Positions 1 to 7,412 of a stretch of 31,534 nucleotides of DNA are shown piece after piece. The number at the start of each line of letters is the position of its first letter. Position 1 is the stretch's first letter. The translations under genes and the position numbers were made by a program. Source of the stretch: Candidatus Rifleibacteriota bacterium (GTDB taxonomy: Bacteria; Riflebacteria; Ozemobacteria; Ozemobacterales; Ozemobacteraceae); assembly GCA_029565415.1 (NCBI GenBank), contig JAKQOH010000132.1:1-31534 (forward strand), read 5' to 3'. The notes beneath the pieces were generated by a model that did no database searches, had not been told where the DNA came from, and saw only the letters and a list, made by a program, of their open reading frames with translations.

Positions 1-1597
1 TGAAATCGTGGGCGATGCCCCCCGCGAGGACGCCCAGGGCTTCGAGCTTCTGGTTGTTCTGGGTGATCTCGAGGAGTCGCGTTTTCTCGGTCATGTCGCG
101 GAAGACGAGGACGGCGCCGATGACGGCGTTGTTCCGGTCCATCAGCGGGGAGCCGCAACGGGCCACCAGCCGCTCGCTTCCGTCGCGGGCGACCAGGACC
201 ACGGGGATGTCGGAGTCGACCGTGACGGCAGTAGCGAGGACGGCGTCGATGGCCGTCGCTGCCGGCTCCCGGCTCCGTTCGTCGAGAATCCGGAACACCT
301 CGGGAAGAGGCCGTCCCTCGGCTTCCTGCTGGCACCAGCCGGTCAGCTGCTCCGCGACACGGTTCACGAGCTGAACCCGACCGAGCGTGTCGGTCGTGAT
401 CACGCCGTCGCCGATGCTGCGAAGCGTGACGGCCAGCCGCTCCTTCTCGGCCGCGGCGGCGTCCTCGATCTGCTTGCGGCGGGTGATGTCATGGAAGAAC
501 GCCTGGTAGGTGCCGTCCGGCATTCGCTTCGAGTGCATCTCGATCAGGCGTGGCTGGCCGCTCTTCGTGCGGAGCTCACGCTGAGAGGCGAGAGACTCGC
601 CGTGATCGAGACGATCATATCGGAGAGGGACGTTTTTGAGTGTTTCGGGGGAGAACAGGTCGCGCATGTTCATGCGCAGCAGTTCATCGCGGCTGTAGCC
701 GGTCAGTTCCACGGCGGTGGTGTTGGCATCGATGAAGTTGCCCTGCTCGTCGCCCTGGAAAAAGGCGTCCATGGCCAGTTCGATCAGCATGCGGTATCGT
801 CTGGCGCTCATCTCGAGTTCGTGTTCGTATTTTTTCCGTTCCGAGATGTCGCGGCTGGTCGAGAGGATGTGGGGGACGTTGCGGATCTTGCAGATGGAAG
901 CCGACATGAGGCCCGTGAGGATGGAGCCGTCCTTGCGCCGGAAATTCGCCTCGAGATTGGAGACGCGGCCGTGCTCGCGCAACCCGCCTGTCAGACGGTC
1001 CCGGTCGCGCGGGTCGACCCAGATGTTGAGCTCCAGCGATGAGCGGCCGATGACTTCTTCCGCGGTGTAGCCCGTGTGAGCAGTGAATCCCGGATTGATC
1101 TCCTGGTAGATGCCTTCGAGCGAGGTTATCGAAAGGGCATCGGGGAAGGTGTGGAACGCGACCTTGTATCGCTCTTCGCTCTCGGCAAGAGTTTCCATCG
1201 CATCCTGCGCGATTTTCTCGGCGCGTTGGCGCTCGGTGATGTCGTAGGCGATTCCCCGGGTGCCGAGGAAGGCGCCATTCGCGTCGAAGATGGGCCAGAC
1301 GTCGCCGAGAAGCTGGATTTCGCGGTTGTCCTTCCCGAGCATGACGCCGCGAACCCCTTTGAGCTGTTGCCCCTGGCGAAGCTCGTCGAACTCCCGCTCA
1401 CTGGTGTCATCAGAAGCCGATGCCAGGAAATCCGAGAACCGCCGACCGAGCATTTCGGCGAGGGTGTAGCCGAAAAGCTGCTCCCATGCCGGATTGAGGT
1501 AGACGAATATCCCCCCGGGGTCGCAGCGCCACATCAAATCCCGGGAGTTTTCGACCAGGGTCTGAAAGAACTGCAGCTTCTCCAGTTCCGATTGCAT
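1..1597 (-). CDS. Multi-PAS sensor histidine kinase, C-terminus cut by the window edge
   Basis: The minus strand is open from an ATG at 1597 to the left edge, giving 532 codons. Four PAS-type sensory repeats can be read, starting near residues 5, 144, 267 and 387, each ending in a DITERxxAE-like or DMTEK-like linker typical of PAS/PAC modules. The last visible segment reads LEALGVLAGGIAHDF, the phosphoacceptor (H-box) region of NtrB-like kinases, with His at about residue 530. The ATPase domain, and any receiver, lie outside the window. No membrane segment is visible, so it is probably a soluble sensor of redox state, ligand or light. The start follows a weak GAGAG and an in-frame stop upstream at 1640-1642. 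Its partner regulator is not visible. Kinase identity is firm; the signal is unknown. Confidence 0.93.
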   Translation of the reverse strand, partial: MQSELEKLQFFQTLVENSRDLMWRCDPGGIFVYLNPAWEQLFGYTLAEMLGRRFSDFLASASDDTSEREFDELRQGQQLKGVRGVMLGKDNREIQLLGDVWPIFDANGAFLGTRGIAYDITERQRAEKIAQDAMETLAESEERYKVAFHTFPDALSITSLEGIYQEINPGFTAHTGYTAEEVIGRSSLELNIWVDPRDRDRLTGGLREHGRVSNLEANFRRKDGSILTGLMSASICKIRNVPHILSTSRDISERKKYEHELEMSARRYRMLIELAMDAFFQGDEQGNFIDANTTAVELTGYSRDELLRMNMRDLFSPETLKNVPLRYDRLDHGESLASQRELRTKSGQPRLIEMHSKRMPDGTYQAFFHDITRRKQIEDAAAAEKERLAVTLRSIGDGVITTDTLGRVQLVNRVAEQLTGWCQQEAEGRPLPEVFRILDERSREPAATAIDAVLATAVTVDSDIPVVLVARDGSERLVARCGSPLMDRNNAVIGAVLVFRDMTEKTRLLEITQNNQKLEALGVLAGGIAHDF

Positions 1598-1633
1598 CAC
1601 GGGTCTCTCACAGTTGAGCCTATTTTCGAAGCT

Positions 1634-1662
1634 ACGATATCAGACCGGAATCCGTGATGCAA
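1634..1662 (-). promoter_or_regulatory. Candidate sigma70 promoter of the PAS kinase
   Basis: On the minus strand TTGCAT (1657-1662) and TATCGT (1634-1639) are separated by 17 bases, 37 bases before the chosen ATG. The -10 box is only a partial match. Confidence 0.5.
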
Positions 1663-1697
1663 GCCGTTTTGCCGGATACCGTCCGCGTTATACGGAT

Positions 1698-2027
1698 TTA
1701 TTTACTAAACATTCTTGTAAGAATTTCGCAGATTCTTTCAGTGATTCTCTCATCGATTTTGGCAAGTCGCTTTTTTAACCTCGTTTTGTCAATCGTTCTT
1801 ATTTGGTCTAATGCAATTTCACCTTGAACATTTTCAAAATGGACTTCAACTCTGCTTGGGTATTTTTTCATTGTCGAAGTGAGAGGTGCAACTATGACAG
1901 TTTTCAAATGTCGGTTCATCTCATCTGGAGAAATGATCACAGCAGGTCGAGATTTTCTGATTTCTGAGCCGACAGAAGGATCAAAGGAAACCAAAAATAC
2001 ATCAAATCTTTTTATTTCCATGACCAT
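1698..2027 (-). CDS. mazF: MazF/PemK-type endoribonuclease toxin
   Basis: A 109-residue protein of typical MazF/PemK length. It begins with KRFDVFLVSFDP, followed by GSEIRKSRPAVIISPDEMN and later VAPLTST, which match the family's N-terminal strand, the substrate-binding loop and the core strand. Family members cleave single-stranded mRNA at short sequences and are held inactive by the antitoxin. The start at 2027 overlaps the antitoxin stop by 16 bases; an in-frame ATG at 2021 is a possible alternative. The overlap implies translational coupling with the antitoxin upstream. Base composition is clearly more AT-rich than the flanking genes, which suggests horizontal acquisition. The family is confident; target sequence is unknown. 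Confidence 0.93.
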   Translation of the reverse strand: MVMEIKRFDVFLVSFDPSVGSEIRKSRPAVIISPDEMNRHLKTVIVAPLTSTMKKYPSRVEVHFENVQGEIALDQIRTIDKTRLKKRLAKIDERITERICEILTRMFSK

Positions 2028-2278
2028 TCTTCTTCATCATTTTGAAGTTGCAATTTTTCCCAGGCTTCCAGCTCAGAATCTGGAATTGCCTTCATTGCCT
2101 TTTTAAAACCTTCATCCCACCCGGCCCGAGGATTATTGGCTGGTTTCAAAACAAGGCAGTCCCTCTTGATTTCAATCTCAATTTCATCAATGAGATGAAT
2201 TTGCTGGAGAACCGCCTTCGGAAGGCGGACGCCTTGGGAATTGCCAATTTTTACTAAGTTTGTTTTTAGAGATGCCAT
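2012..2278 (-). CDS. mazE: MazE/AbrB-type antitoxin
   Basis: An 88-residue protein beginning MASLKTNLVKIGNSQGVRLP, the swapped-hairpin (AbrB/MazE) DNA-binding fold in which KIGNSQGVRLPK is diagnostic. The acidic and aromatic C-terminal part (from about residue 50, ending in DEEEWSWK) fits the flexible tail that wraps the toxin. The open frame extends upstream, but the ATG at 2278 is preceded by GGAGG (2285-2289) and starts the conserved domain, so I take that start. It precedes and overlaps the toxin gene. It probably represses its own promoter together with the toxin; a short palindrome overlaps the -10 box. Like the toxin it is AT-rich. Confidence 0.93.
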   Translation of the reverse strand: MASLKTNLVKIGNSQGVRLPKAVLQQIHLIDEIEIEIKRDCLVLKPANNPRAGWDEGFKKAMKAIPDSELEAWEKLQLQNDEEEWSWK

Positions 2279-2310
2279 AATAATCCTCCAATAATTCCTT
2301 CGTGCGGCAT

Positions 2311-2344
2311 TACTAAGTATATCCAGCGGACGACGGCTTGTCAA
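2311..2344 (-). promoter_or_regulatory. mazEF promoter with candidate operator
   Basis: On the minus strand TTGACA (2339-2344) and TATACT (2316-2321) are spaced by exactly 17 bases, an almost perfect sigma70 promoter. The palindrome TACTAAGTA (2311-2319) overlaps the -10 box, the position expected for an autoregulatory antitoxin site. The promoter is seen directly; the operator role is inferred. Confidence 0.85.
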
Positions 2345-2641
2345 GGCGCGATGCCTTTGGTTGAGCCTGTATACCAGAGGTTGGCCTGCGTTGCTGCCGG
2401 TTTTCGGTGTGGGGTGGATGGGGTGTATCGGGCTGCATGCAAATTGCAATATCCCTTAACGATGGACCGTGCGAGATGCAGTTCGAGCGAGGGAACGGAG
2501 GATGGTGAAATGCGACCAGATTGCTTTGCAGCACGGGTTTGCGACGAATTCCGCGGAAGGGCATGAAAGCTGCGAGGTCCGTTACGGGCGTCCGACGGAG
2601 CTCGGCGCTGGATTCCGTGTTCGAAGCCCAAGGAGGATACC
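2345..2641. other. 297-base leader/intergenic region before trkA
   Basis: This gap contains no recognised RNA motif and no convincing -35/-10 pair for trkA. I looked for a sigma54 -24/-12 element, given the nearby NtrC-type regulator, and found none with correct spacing. The only notable element is the short ORF at 2510-2566. AGGAGG at 2631-2636 is the ribosome binding site of trkA. Confidence 0.6.
2510..2566 (+). CDS. Possible 18-residue leader peptide upstream of trkA
   Basis: An ATG at 2510 follows GGAGG (2497-2501) with an ideal 8-base gap and opens an 18-codon frame ending in TGA at 2564-2566, 75 bases before trkA. The peptide contains two Cys and four Arg and resembles nothing I recognise. 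It may be chance; the strong ribosome binding site is the only support. Confidence 0.2.
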   Translation: MRPDCFAARVCDEFRGRA

Positions 2642-3355
2642 ATGTATATCATCATCATCGGTGCTGGGGCCGTTGGAGCCGACCTGGCGAGATCCTTTCA
2701 CCGCGAGGGGCACGATGTCGTCGTCATCGACCGGGAATTGGAGAGCTGCCGGCGGCTGGCACAGGATTTCGACGGACTGATCATCAATGACGACGGAACG
2801 AGCCTGAGCGCGTTGCAGGAAGCGGGAATCGGCAGGGCTGATTGTCTTGCTGCCGTGACGGGCAGCGACAAGGACAACATGATCGTATGCGGTCTCGCCA
2901 AGAAGCATTTTTCCGTTTCGCGCACGATCGGCCGGGTGAATGATCCGGTCCACGAGCAGGTGTTCAAGACAATGGGTGTCGACTTTCCCGTGTCGGCGGC
3001 CCGGCTGATCGCTCGTGCGATCGAGACGGAGTCGGCGCTGGTGAAGGAGATGACCCTGTTCGTCATGAAGGGCGGCGAAGTCTGCTTTTCCCGGTATCAC
3101 ATCGACCGTTTCTCGCCTGTCGTGGGAAAAACCCTGAAAGAGCTCGAACTGCCCCGGGATGCTGTCGTTGCAATTCTGGAGCGGGGAGGCGAGGTGGTGA
3201 TTCCGCGTGGTGAGACGGCGATATGCGCGGGTGATCAATTGTACATCGTCGTGAAGAGCAGCGCCGAGGTTGCGGTCCGCCTCATCGTTCTAGGGCCCGC
3301 CGTGAAGAGAACGCCCGCAGGGAAGGCGGGCTTGGCCGCCATGGAGGTGAAGTGA
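2642..3355 (+). CDS. trkA: TrkA-family potassium channel regulatory subunit (RCK)
   Basis: A 237-residue cytosolic gating subunit. The N-terminus IIIIGAGAVGADLA is the Rossmann nucleotide-binding loop of the RCK_N (TrkA-N) domain; DVVVIDRE supplies the acidic residue that ends strand 2, and AVTGSDKDNMIV is the typical second binding loop. The C-terminal part from about residue 145 (VVGKTLKELELP, then GDQLYIVV) is an RCK_C (TrkA-C) domain. Family members bind NAD(H) or adenine nucleotides and control K+ flux through TrkH, encoded two genes downstream. It has one RCK_N/RCK_C pair, unlike the double TrkA of enterobacteria, so it should assemble as an oligomer. AGGAGG lies 5 bases before the ATG. 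Confidence 0.95.
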   Translation: MYIIIIGAGAVGADLARSFHREGHDVVVIDRELESCRRLAQDFDGLIINDDGTSLSALQEAGIGRADCLAAVTGSDKDNMIVCGLAKKHFSVSRTIGRVNDPVHEQVFKTMGVDFPVSAARLIARAIETESALVKEMTLFVMKGGEVCFSRYHIDRFSPVVGKTLKELELPRDAVVAILERGGEVVIPRGETAICAGDQLYIVVKSSAEVAVRLIVLGPAVKRTPAGKAGLAAMEVK

Positions 3356-3356
3356 T

Positions 3357-3488
3357 ATGCGCCGTCCGGGAAAGGCCGCCTCTCTGGCGGCAGAGATTGC
3401 ATCCGGGTTTGCGATCGAAATTCTTGCGGCATTCTTCCTGGCCGGGATCATCGCCGTTGCGGCGTCGATTCTGGCGCTGGCCGTCTGA
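3357..3488 (+). CDS. 43-residue single-span membrane peptide between trkA and trkH
   Basis: One base after the trkA stop, an ATG at 3357 preceded by GGAGGTG (3343-3349) opens a 43-codon frame ending in TGA at 3486-3488. The product has a basic start (MRRPGKAA) and then a hydrophobic segment of about 25 residues rich in Ala, Ile, Leu and Phe (near residues 18-43), predicting one transmembrane helix. Spacing, ribosome binding site and composition argue for a real gene. By analogy with KdpF, a small membrane peptide of the Kdp pump, it could stabilise or tune the Trk channel; that is inference, and I do not recognise the sequence itself. The trkH start follows 15 bases later. Confidence 0.7.
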   Translation: MRRPGKAASLAAEIASGFAIEILAAFFLAGIIAVAASILALAV

Positions 3489-3503
3489 AAGGCGAGGCAC
3501 GAT

Positions 3504-5591
3504 ATGCTTCTCTGTCCGGCGCATGCGGAAGTGCGGGAAATCCTTCGATTTCTCGGACGCTTCACTGTCTTTCTCGGTATCCTGTTCCTGATTCCAGCCC
3601 TTGTCAGCCTGATGTGCGGCGAGAATGCGACTGCGGTCAGGATCGCGTTCGGAGGGGTGACGACCATCTGGATAGGCCTGCTCTTCCAGAGAGGCTGCCG
3701 AGACGGTGGGAACCTGTCGGCCCAGGCTGCATTTGTCCTCGCAGCCCTGGTTTGGGTCCAGGCGACCCTGGTGACCGGATGGACCTACTGGCTGACCGGG
3801 TGTTTCGCCTCATTCATCGACGCCTGCTTCGATGCCATGTCCGGATATACCACGACCGGTCTGACCCTGCTTGTAGACCTGGACCACGCTCCGGAAGGCC
3901 TCCAGTTTCTGCGGCATTTCGTCACATTCCTCGGTGGGCAGGGAATCATCGTGCTCTTTCTGGTTTTTGTCTCCGAGAGCGCACCGGAGTATTTCAGTCT
4001 GTACGCCGCCGAGGGCAAGGACGAGCGACTCTGGCCAAGTGTGCTGCATACGGCCAGGACGATCTGGTGGATCAGCATCGGTTTTCTCGCTGCCGGAACG
4101 GCCATTCTCTATCCATGTCTGCGGATGGCCGGAATGGAGCCTCTCCGGGCGATGCTCGACGCTGTCTACCTGTTCGAAGGGGCCTGGTCAACGGGCGGTT
4201 TCGCGCCGCATTCCCAGAATCTGCTCTACTATCATTCCGGAACCGTCGAGACGGTGACGCTTGTCCTCTTCGTTCTTGGGTCGCTGAATTTTGCGGTGCA
4301 TCATGCCGTATTCTCGGGCAATCCCCGTGAGCTCATGCGAAATACGGAAGTGCGGTCGTTCGCCGTCACGATGTTGCTGTTGAGTATTCTTTCCACCTGG
4401 TTCTGCGTGCGGGAAGGAGTCTATGGGTCGCCCGAGATGGCCGTGCGGAAGGTCGTCTATCAGCTTGCTTCGGCCCACACCACCACCGGCAACATGACAG
4501 TGCATGCCCGGCAGTTCATTCATGACTGGCCGATGCCGGCATTTCTCTGTCTTGTGCTTGCGATGGTGATCGGGGGCTCGGCATGCAGCACGGCGGGTGG
4601 CATCAAAGGCATGCGTCTCGCGTTGCTCCTGAAAACGATCTGGTATGACGTGAAACGTCAACTCCTGCCACCGCATGCCATCGTGACGGTGCGCTGGCAT
4701 CATCTCCGACCGCGGTTGCTGGATCCGGAACTGGGCTACCGAACCCTCTTGCTGGTTGCCCTGTTCGGCATGCTCTATCTCGGAACGACGCTGGCGGGCG
4801 TCTTTGCCGGATATCCGGTTGCCGACGCATTGTTCGAGGGCGTGTCGGCGGCTTCGAACACCGGGCTCTCCTGCGGGGTGACGACGACGGCGACTCCCGT
4901 CTGGCTGAAGCTCGTCTATATCCTCGCCATGTGGCTCGGCCGTCTGGAATTCACCGCCGTCCTGGTCCTGGGAGGCTATGTTCTGGCCCTCGCCAGCGGC
5001 CGGGGCCGGGGCGGACTTCGGCAAAAGGCGCTTGTCGCGCTGCTGTTGATCGCGATATGCGGGACGGCTTCACAGGCCTCAGCCGGAAAGCCGGAGCCCG
5101 AGCCCAGATGGGTGACGGCCTCCGCGGCTCTTCTCACCGAGGAGAGCAAGGTGCTGGATGGTGGCCTGTTCGCTGTTTCCGGGGAGGTGATCGGTGAGCC
5201 GCTCCGGGCTTCGGGTGGTATATGGCTAAATATTCTCGATGAGGGGAATCCGATTTCCGTGTTCTGTCCGAAGCCCCTTGCCGCTTCTGCAGCCGTGCTG
5301 GTCGGGGGAAATCGGCAGCGGCGCGGTCACCTGGTGCGGGTCTTCGGCATTCTGCATCGTATCTGCCCCGATCATGGCGGGGATCTCGACCTTCATGCCG
5401 TGAGGATGGAGCTCCTCGGACCTCCGCTCGCCCATCCGGAGACCCTGGGAGGGAGCGAACTGCTCGCCCTTTTCTGCATAGGTCTGTCCGGGATCTGGCA
5501 CCTGGGCTGTCGTGCGTTCTCCCGCAACGGTTCCCGCCACTCCACACAAGGGAATGAAGAAAGGGAGGAGTGCCATGAACGAATCCCGTGA
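3504..5591 (+). CDS. trkH: TrkH-family potassium channel subunit with C-terminal periplasmic-type extension
   Basis: A 695-residue membrane protein. Residues 1-500 are TrkH: the four pore loops carry the selectivity-filter glycines in SGYTTTG (113-119), WSTGG (228-232), AHTTTG (324-329) and SNTG (451-454), between hydrophobic spans, and GGSACSTAGGIKGMR (357-371) is the conserved cytoplasmic turn. It should conduct K+ gated by TrkA. The extension is unusual: residues 505-527 look like a signal peptide (RQK, a hydrophobic run, then ASQASA), followed by about 110 residues containing FAVSGEVIGEP, GGIWLNILD and HLVRVFGILHRICP, which resemble an OB-fold domain, and a final hydrophobic span (652-672). 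Normal TrkH proteins have about 480 residues. The gene overlaps the next one by 17 bases. TrkH is firm; the OB assignment is tentative. Confidence 0.93.
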   Translation: MLLCPAHAEVREILRFLGRFTVFLGILFLIPALVSLMCGENATAVRIAFGGVTTIWIGLLFQRGCRDGGNLSAQAAFVLAALVWVQATLVTGWTYWLTGCFASFIDACFDAMSGYTTTGLTLLVDLDHAPEGLQFLRHFVTFLGGQGIIVLFLVFVSESAPEYFSLYAAEGKDERLWPSVLHTARTIWWISIGFLAAGTAILYPCLRMAGMEPLRAMLDAVYLFEGAWSTGGFAPHSQNLLYYHSGTVETVTLVLFVLGSLNFAVHHAVFSGNPRELMRNTEVRSFAVTMLLLSILSTWFCVREGVYGSPEMAVRKVVYQLASAHTTTGNMTVHARQFIHDWPMPAFLCLVLAMVIGGSACSTAGGIKGMRLALLLKTIWYDVKRQLLPPHAIVTVRWHHLRPRLLDPELGYRTLLLVALFGMLYLGTTLAGVFAGYPVADALFEGVSAASNTGLSCGVTTTATPVWLKLVYILAMWLGRLEFTAVLVLGGYVLALASGRGRGGLRQKALVALLLIAICGTASQASAGKPEPEPRWVTASAALLTEESKVLDGGLFAVSGEVIGEPLRASGGIWLNILDEGNPISVFCPKPLAASAAVLVGGNRQRRGHLVRVFGILHRICPDHGGDLDLHAVRMELLGPPLAHPETLGGSELLALFCIGLSGIWHLGCRAFSRNGSRHSTQGNEEREECHERIP

Positions 5592-6255
5592 AATCCTGGT
5601 CATCGATGACTGCAAAAATATTCGACTGACGATACAAACAACCCTCGAGACGGACGGTTGGGAGGTTTCGACTGCTGCCGACGGCGAGGAGGGATTTGCC
5701 CTGCTCAAGACGGGCCGATTCCGCGTGGCGCTTCTCGATCTCCAACTCCCTGGCATGGAGGGCATCGCGATTCTTCGAGGGATCAGGCGCATCTGCCCCG
5801 GCATCGCTTTCATCATCATCACGGCCTTTGGGACCGTTTCGAACATCGTCGAAGCCATGAAGCTGGGGGCGATCGATGTCCTCGAGAAGCCGTTTGCGCC
5901 GAACCGGCTGCGTGCGATCGTGAGGGAGTGCATGGACCGGCCGAATTCCTGCTCCGCCCGTGATGCACCCGTTCCTCAGACAAGCGGCGATCATCTGCGT
6001 CTGGCACGCGAGGCGATGAGACGTGCGGAGTTCCATACGGCAGAGGAACAGTTGCAGGCGGCAGCGAAACTCGATGCACGAAATCCCGAAGTCCTCACCC
6101 TGATGGGTGTAACATTGGAAGTGGCCGGCAACCTGCTCGAGGCACAGAAATGTTACCGCGCGGCCCTGGCGCTCGATCCGGGATTCGATACCGCCCGACG
6201 GAATCTTGAACGGCTGACGCTGAACGGAGGAAAGGTTCCGATCTTTCTTGACTGA
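5575..6255 (+). CDS. Response regulator: receiver domain plus TPR repeats
   Basis: A 226-residue protein. The receiver domain (residues 5-120) has the acidic pair D11-D12, phosphoacceptor D55 in LLDLQLPGM, T83 in IIITAFG and K105 in LEKPF. From about residue 140 two tetratricopeptide-like helical repeats follow (AEFHTAEEQLQAAAKLDAR and GNLLEAQKCYRAALALDP), so its output is probably protein binding, not DNA binding. The frame is open further upstream, but the ATG at 5575 has the strong site AGGGAGGAG (5561-5570) and begins the domain exactly. It overlaps trkH by 17 bases and shares a TGATG junction with the next gene. It is likely phosphorylated by the kinase at 7409-9256; no HTH is present. 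Confidence 0.92.
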   Translation: MNESREILVIDDCKNIRLTIQTTLETDGWEVSTAADGEEGFALLKTGRFRVALLDLQLPGMEGIAILRGIRRICPGIAFIIITAFGTVSNIVEAMKLGAIDVLEKPFAPNRLRAIVRECMDRPNSCSARDAPVPQTSGDHLRLAREAMRRAEFHTAEEQLQAAAKLDARNPEVLTLMGVTLEVAGNLLEAQKCYRAALALDPGFDTARRNLERLTLNGGKVPIFLD

Positions 6256-7412
6256 TGACAACAACTCGCGATCAACACCCGGAAAGCTTTCTCGATCTCG
6301 TCGAACGCTCGAGGATCGGGAACCTCAAATTGTATTTGGGCTATGCACCCGGTGTGGGAAAGACCTGCCAGATGCTGCTCGAGGCCCATGCGTTGCGGAA
6401 ACGCGGTGTGGACGTCGTTCTCGGGCTTGTCGAGCCGCACGGGCGTGCCGAGGTTGCCGGTTTTATCGGCGAACTCGAGACCGTTCCGCGGCACCGGGTG
6501 GAATACCGGGGTCTCGTCATCGAGGAGATGGACCGGGAAGCCGTGTTGCAGCGGATGCCTCAAATCGTGGTTGTTGACGAGATTCCTCACACGAATCCCC
6601 CGGGCTTCAAAAACCGGCGGCGGTATCAGGACGTTCTCGACTTCCTCGATGCCGGCATCAATGTGATCGGGGCGTTCAATATCCTGCACCTCGAGAGTCT
6701 GAAGAACGTCGTCGAAACGATTATCGGATCGGGCATGCGCGAGACGGTTCCCGATACCTTCCTGCACCGCGCCGACCAGATCGTTACCCCCGACCTTCCG
6801 GTTGAAGAACTGATGGAGCGGTTGAGGATGGGAAAAATCTATGGGCCGGACCGGATGGCCTGGGCGGTGGAGCACATCTTCCAGGATGCCCGACTCAATT
6901 CCCTGCGCGAACTGGCTCTGCGCGAGATTGCCGAAACCATCGAACGGCGTGAAGCCCGTGCTCCGAAAGGGCGGGACGAATCAGGCAGTGGCGGTGTCGG
7001 TGCCCGGATCATGGTCTGCATTGCTTCCCTTTCTCCGCGGGCCGGGATCCTGTTGCGGAAGGGGGCCCGGCTGGCCGGAAAACTGAACAGGCACTGGTTC
7101 GTCGTCTATGTCGAGACGCCGGGTGAACCGTCCGGGGACCAGCCCTCCGAATCGCAGCGGATCCTGGCTGAAAACATGGAAAGAGCCCGGGAGCTTGGAG
7201 CCGAGATCGTCCGGCTCAAGGCTGACGACTCGGTGACGGCCCTTATCGACTTCGCCCGATCTCACGGAGTCGGTCATATCATCGTCGGACGATCCGAGCA
7301 GCCGGGATGGAAACAGTGGCTGGGCCTTTCACCCATGCACAGACTGTTGAATCAGGCCTCGGGCCTCGATGTGCATATCGTTTCCTACGAGCCGGAAGGG
7401 GACGTGATATGA
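6255..7412 (+). CDS. Free-standing KdpD sensor domain with universal-stress-protein domain
   Basis: A 385-residue protein matching the cytosolic N-terminal half of the K+ sensor KdpD. It has the Walker A motif GYAPGVGKT (29-37), the Walker B-like VVVDEIPHTN (106-114), and NILHLESLKNVVE, which matches the VNVQHLESLNDVV segment of KdpD. From about residue 250 a USP-like domain follows (ARIMVCIASLSP to HGVGHIIVGRSEQ), also present in KdpD. The DUF4118 membrane region and the kinase domain are absent, so it must signal to a separate kinase. It overlaps the receiver-TPR gene by one base and the kinase gene by four (ATGA). No kdpFABC genes are visible; its place beside trkH suggests that the KdpD nucleotide sensor has been recruited to Trk control. 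Confidence 0.92.
   Translation: MTTTRDQHPESFLDLVERSRIGNLKLYLGYAPGVGKTCQMLLEAHALRKRGVDVVLGLVEPHGRAEVAGFIGELETVPRHRVEYRGLVIEEMDREAVLQRMPQIVVVDEIPHTNPPGFKNRRRYQDVLDFLDAGINVIGAFNILHLESLKNVVETIIGSGMRETVPDTFLHRADQIVTPDLPVEELMERLRMGKIYGPDRMAWAVEHIFQDARLNSLRELALREIAETIERREARAPKGRDESGSGGVGARIMVCIASLSPRAGILLRKGARLAGKLNRHWFVVYVETPGEPSGDQPSESQRILAENMERARELGAEIVRLKADDSVTALIDFARSHGVGHIIVGRSEQPGWKQWLGLSPMHRLLNQASGLDVHIVSYEPEGDVI

Noticed and set aside
8..1042. Long plus-strand open frame over the left-end region
   Set aside because: Its antisense frame gives clear PAS repeats and an H-box; the plus frame is low-complexity and arises from GC bias.
1673..1696. Weak hairpin downstream of mazF (CCGTATA / TATCCGG)
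   Set aside because: Seven base pairs with a mismatch, a 10-base loop and no T-run; not enough to call a terminator.
2380..2400. Sigma54-like TTGG...TTGC element upstream of trkA
   Set aside because: The GG and GC doublets are 8 bases apart, whereas sigma54 promoters need 10.
2279..2449. 57-codon N-terminal extension of the antitoxin frame
   Set aside because: It would run through the promoter and ribosome binding site; the AbrB-type domain starts at 2278.
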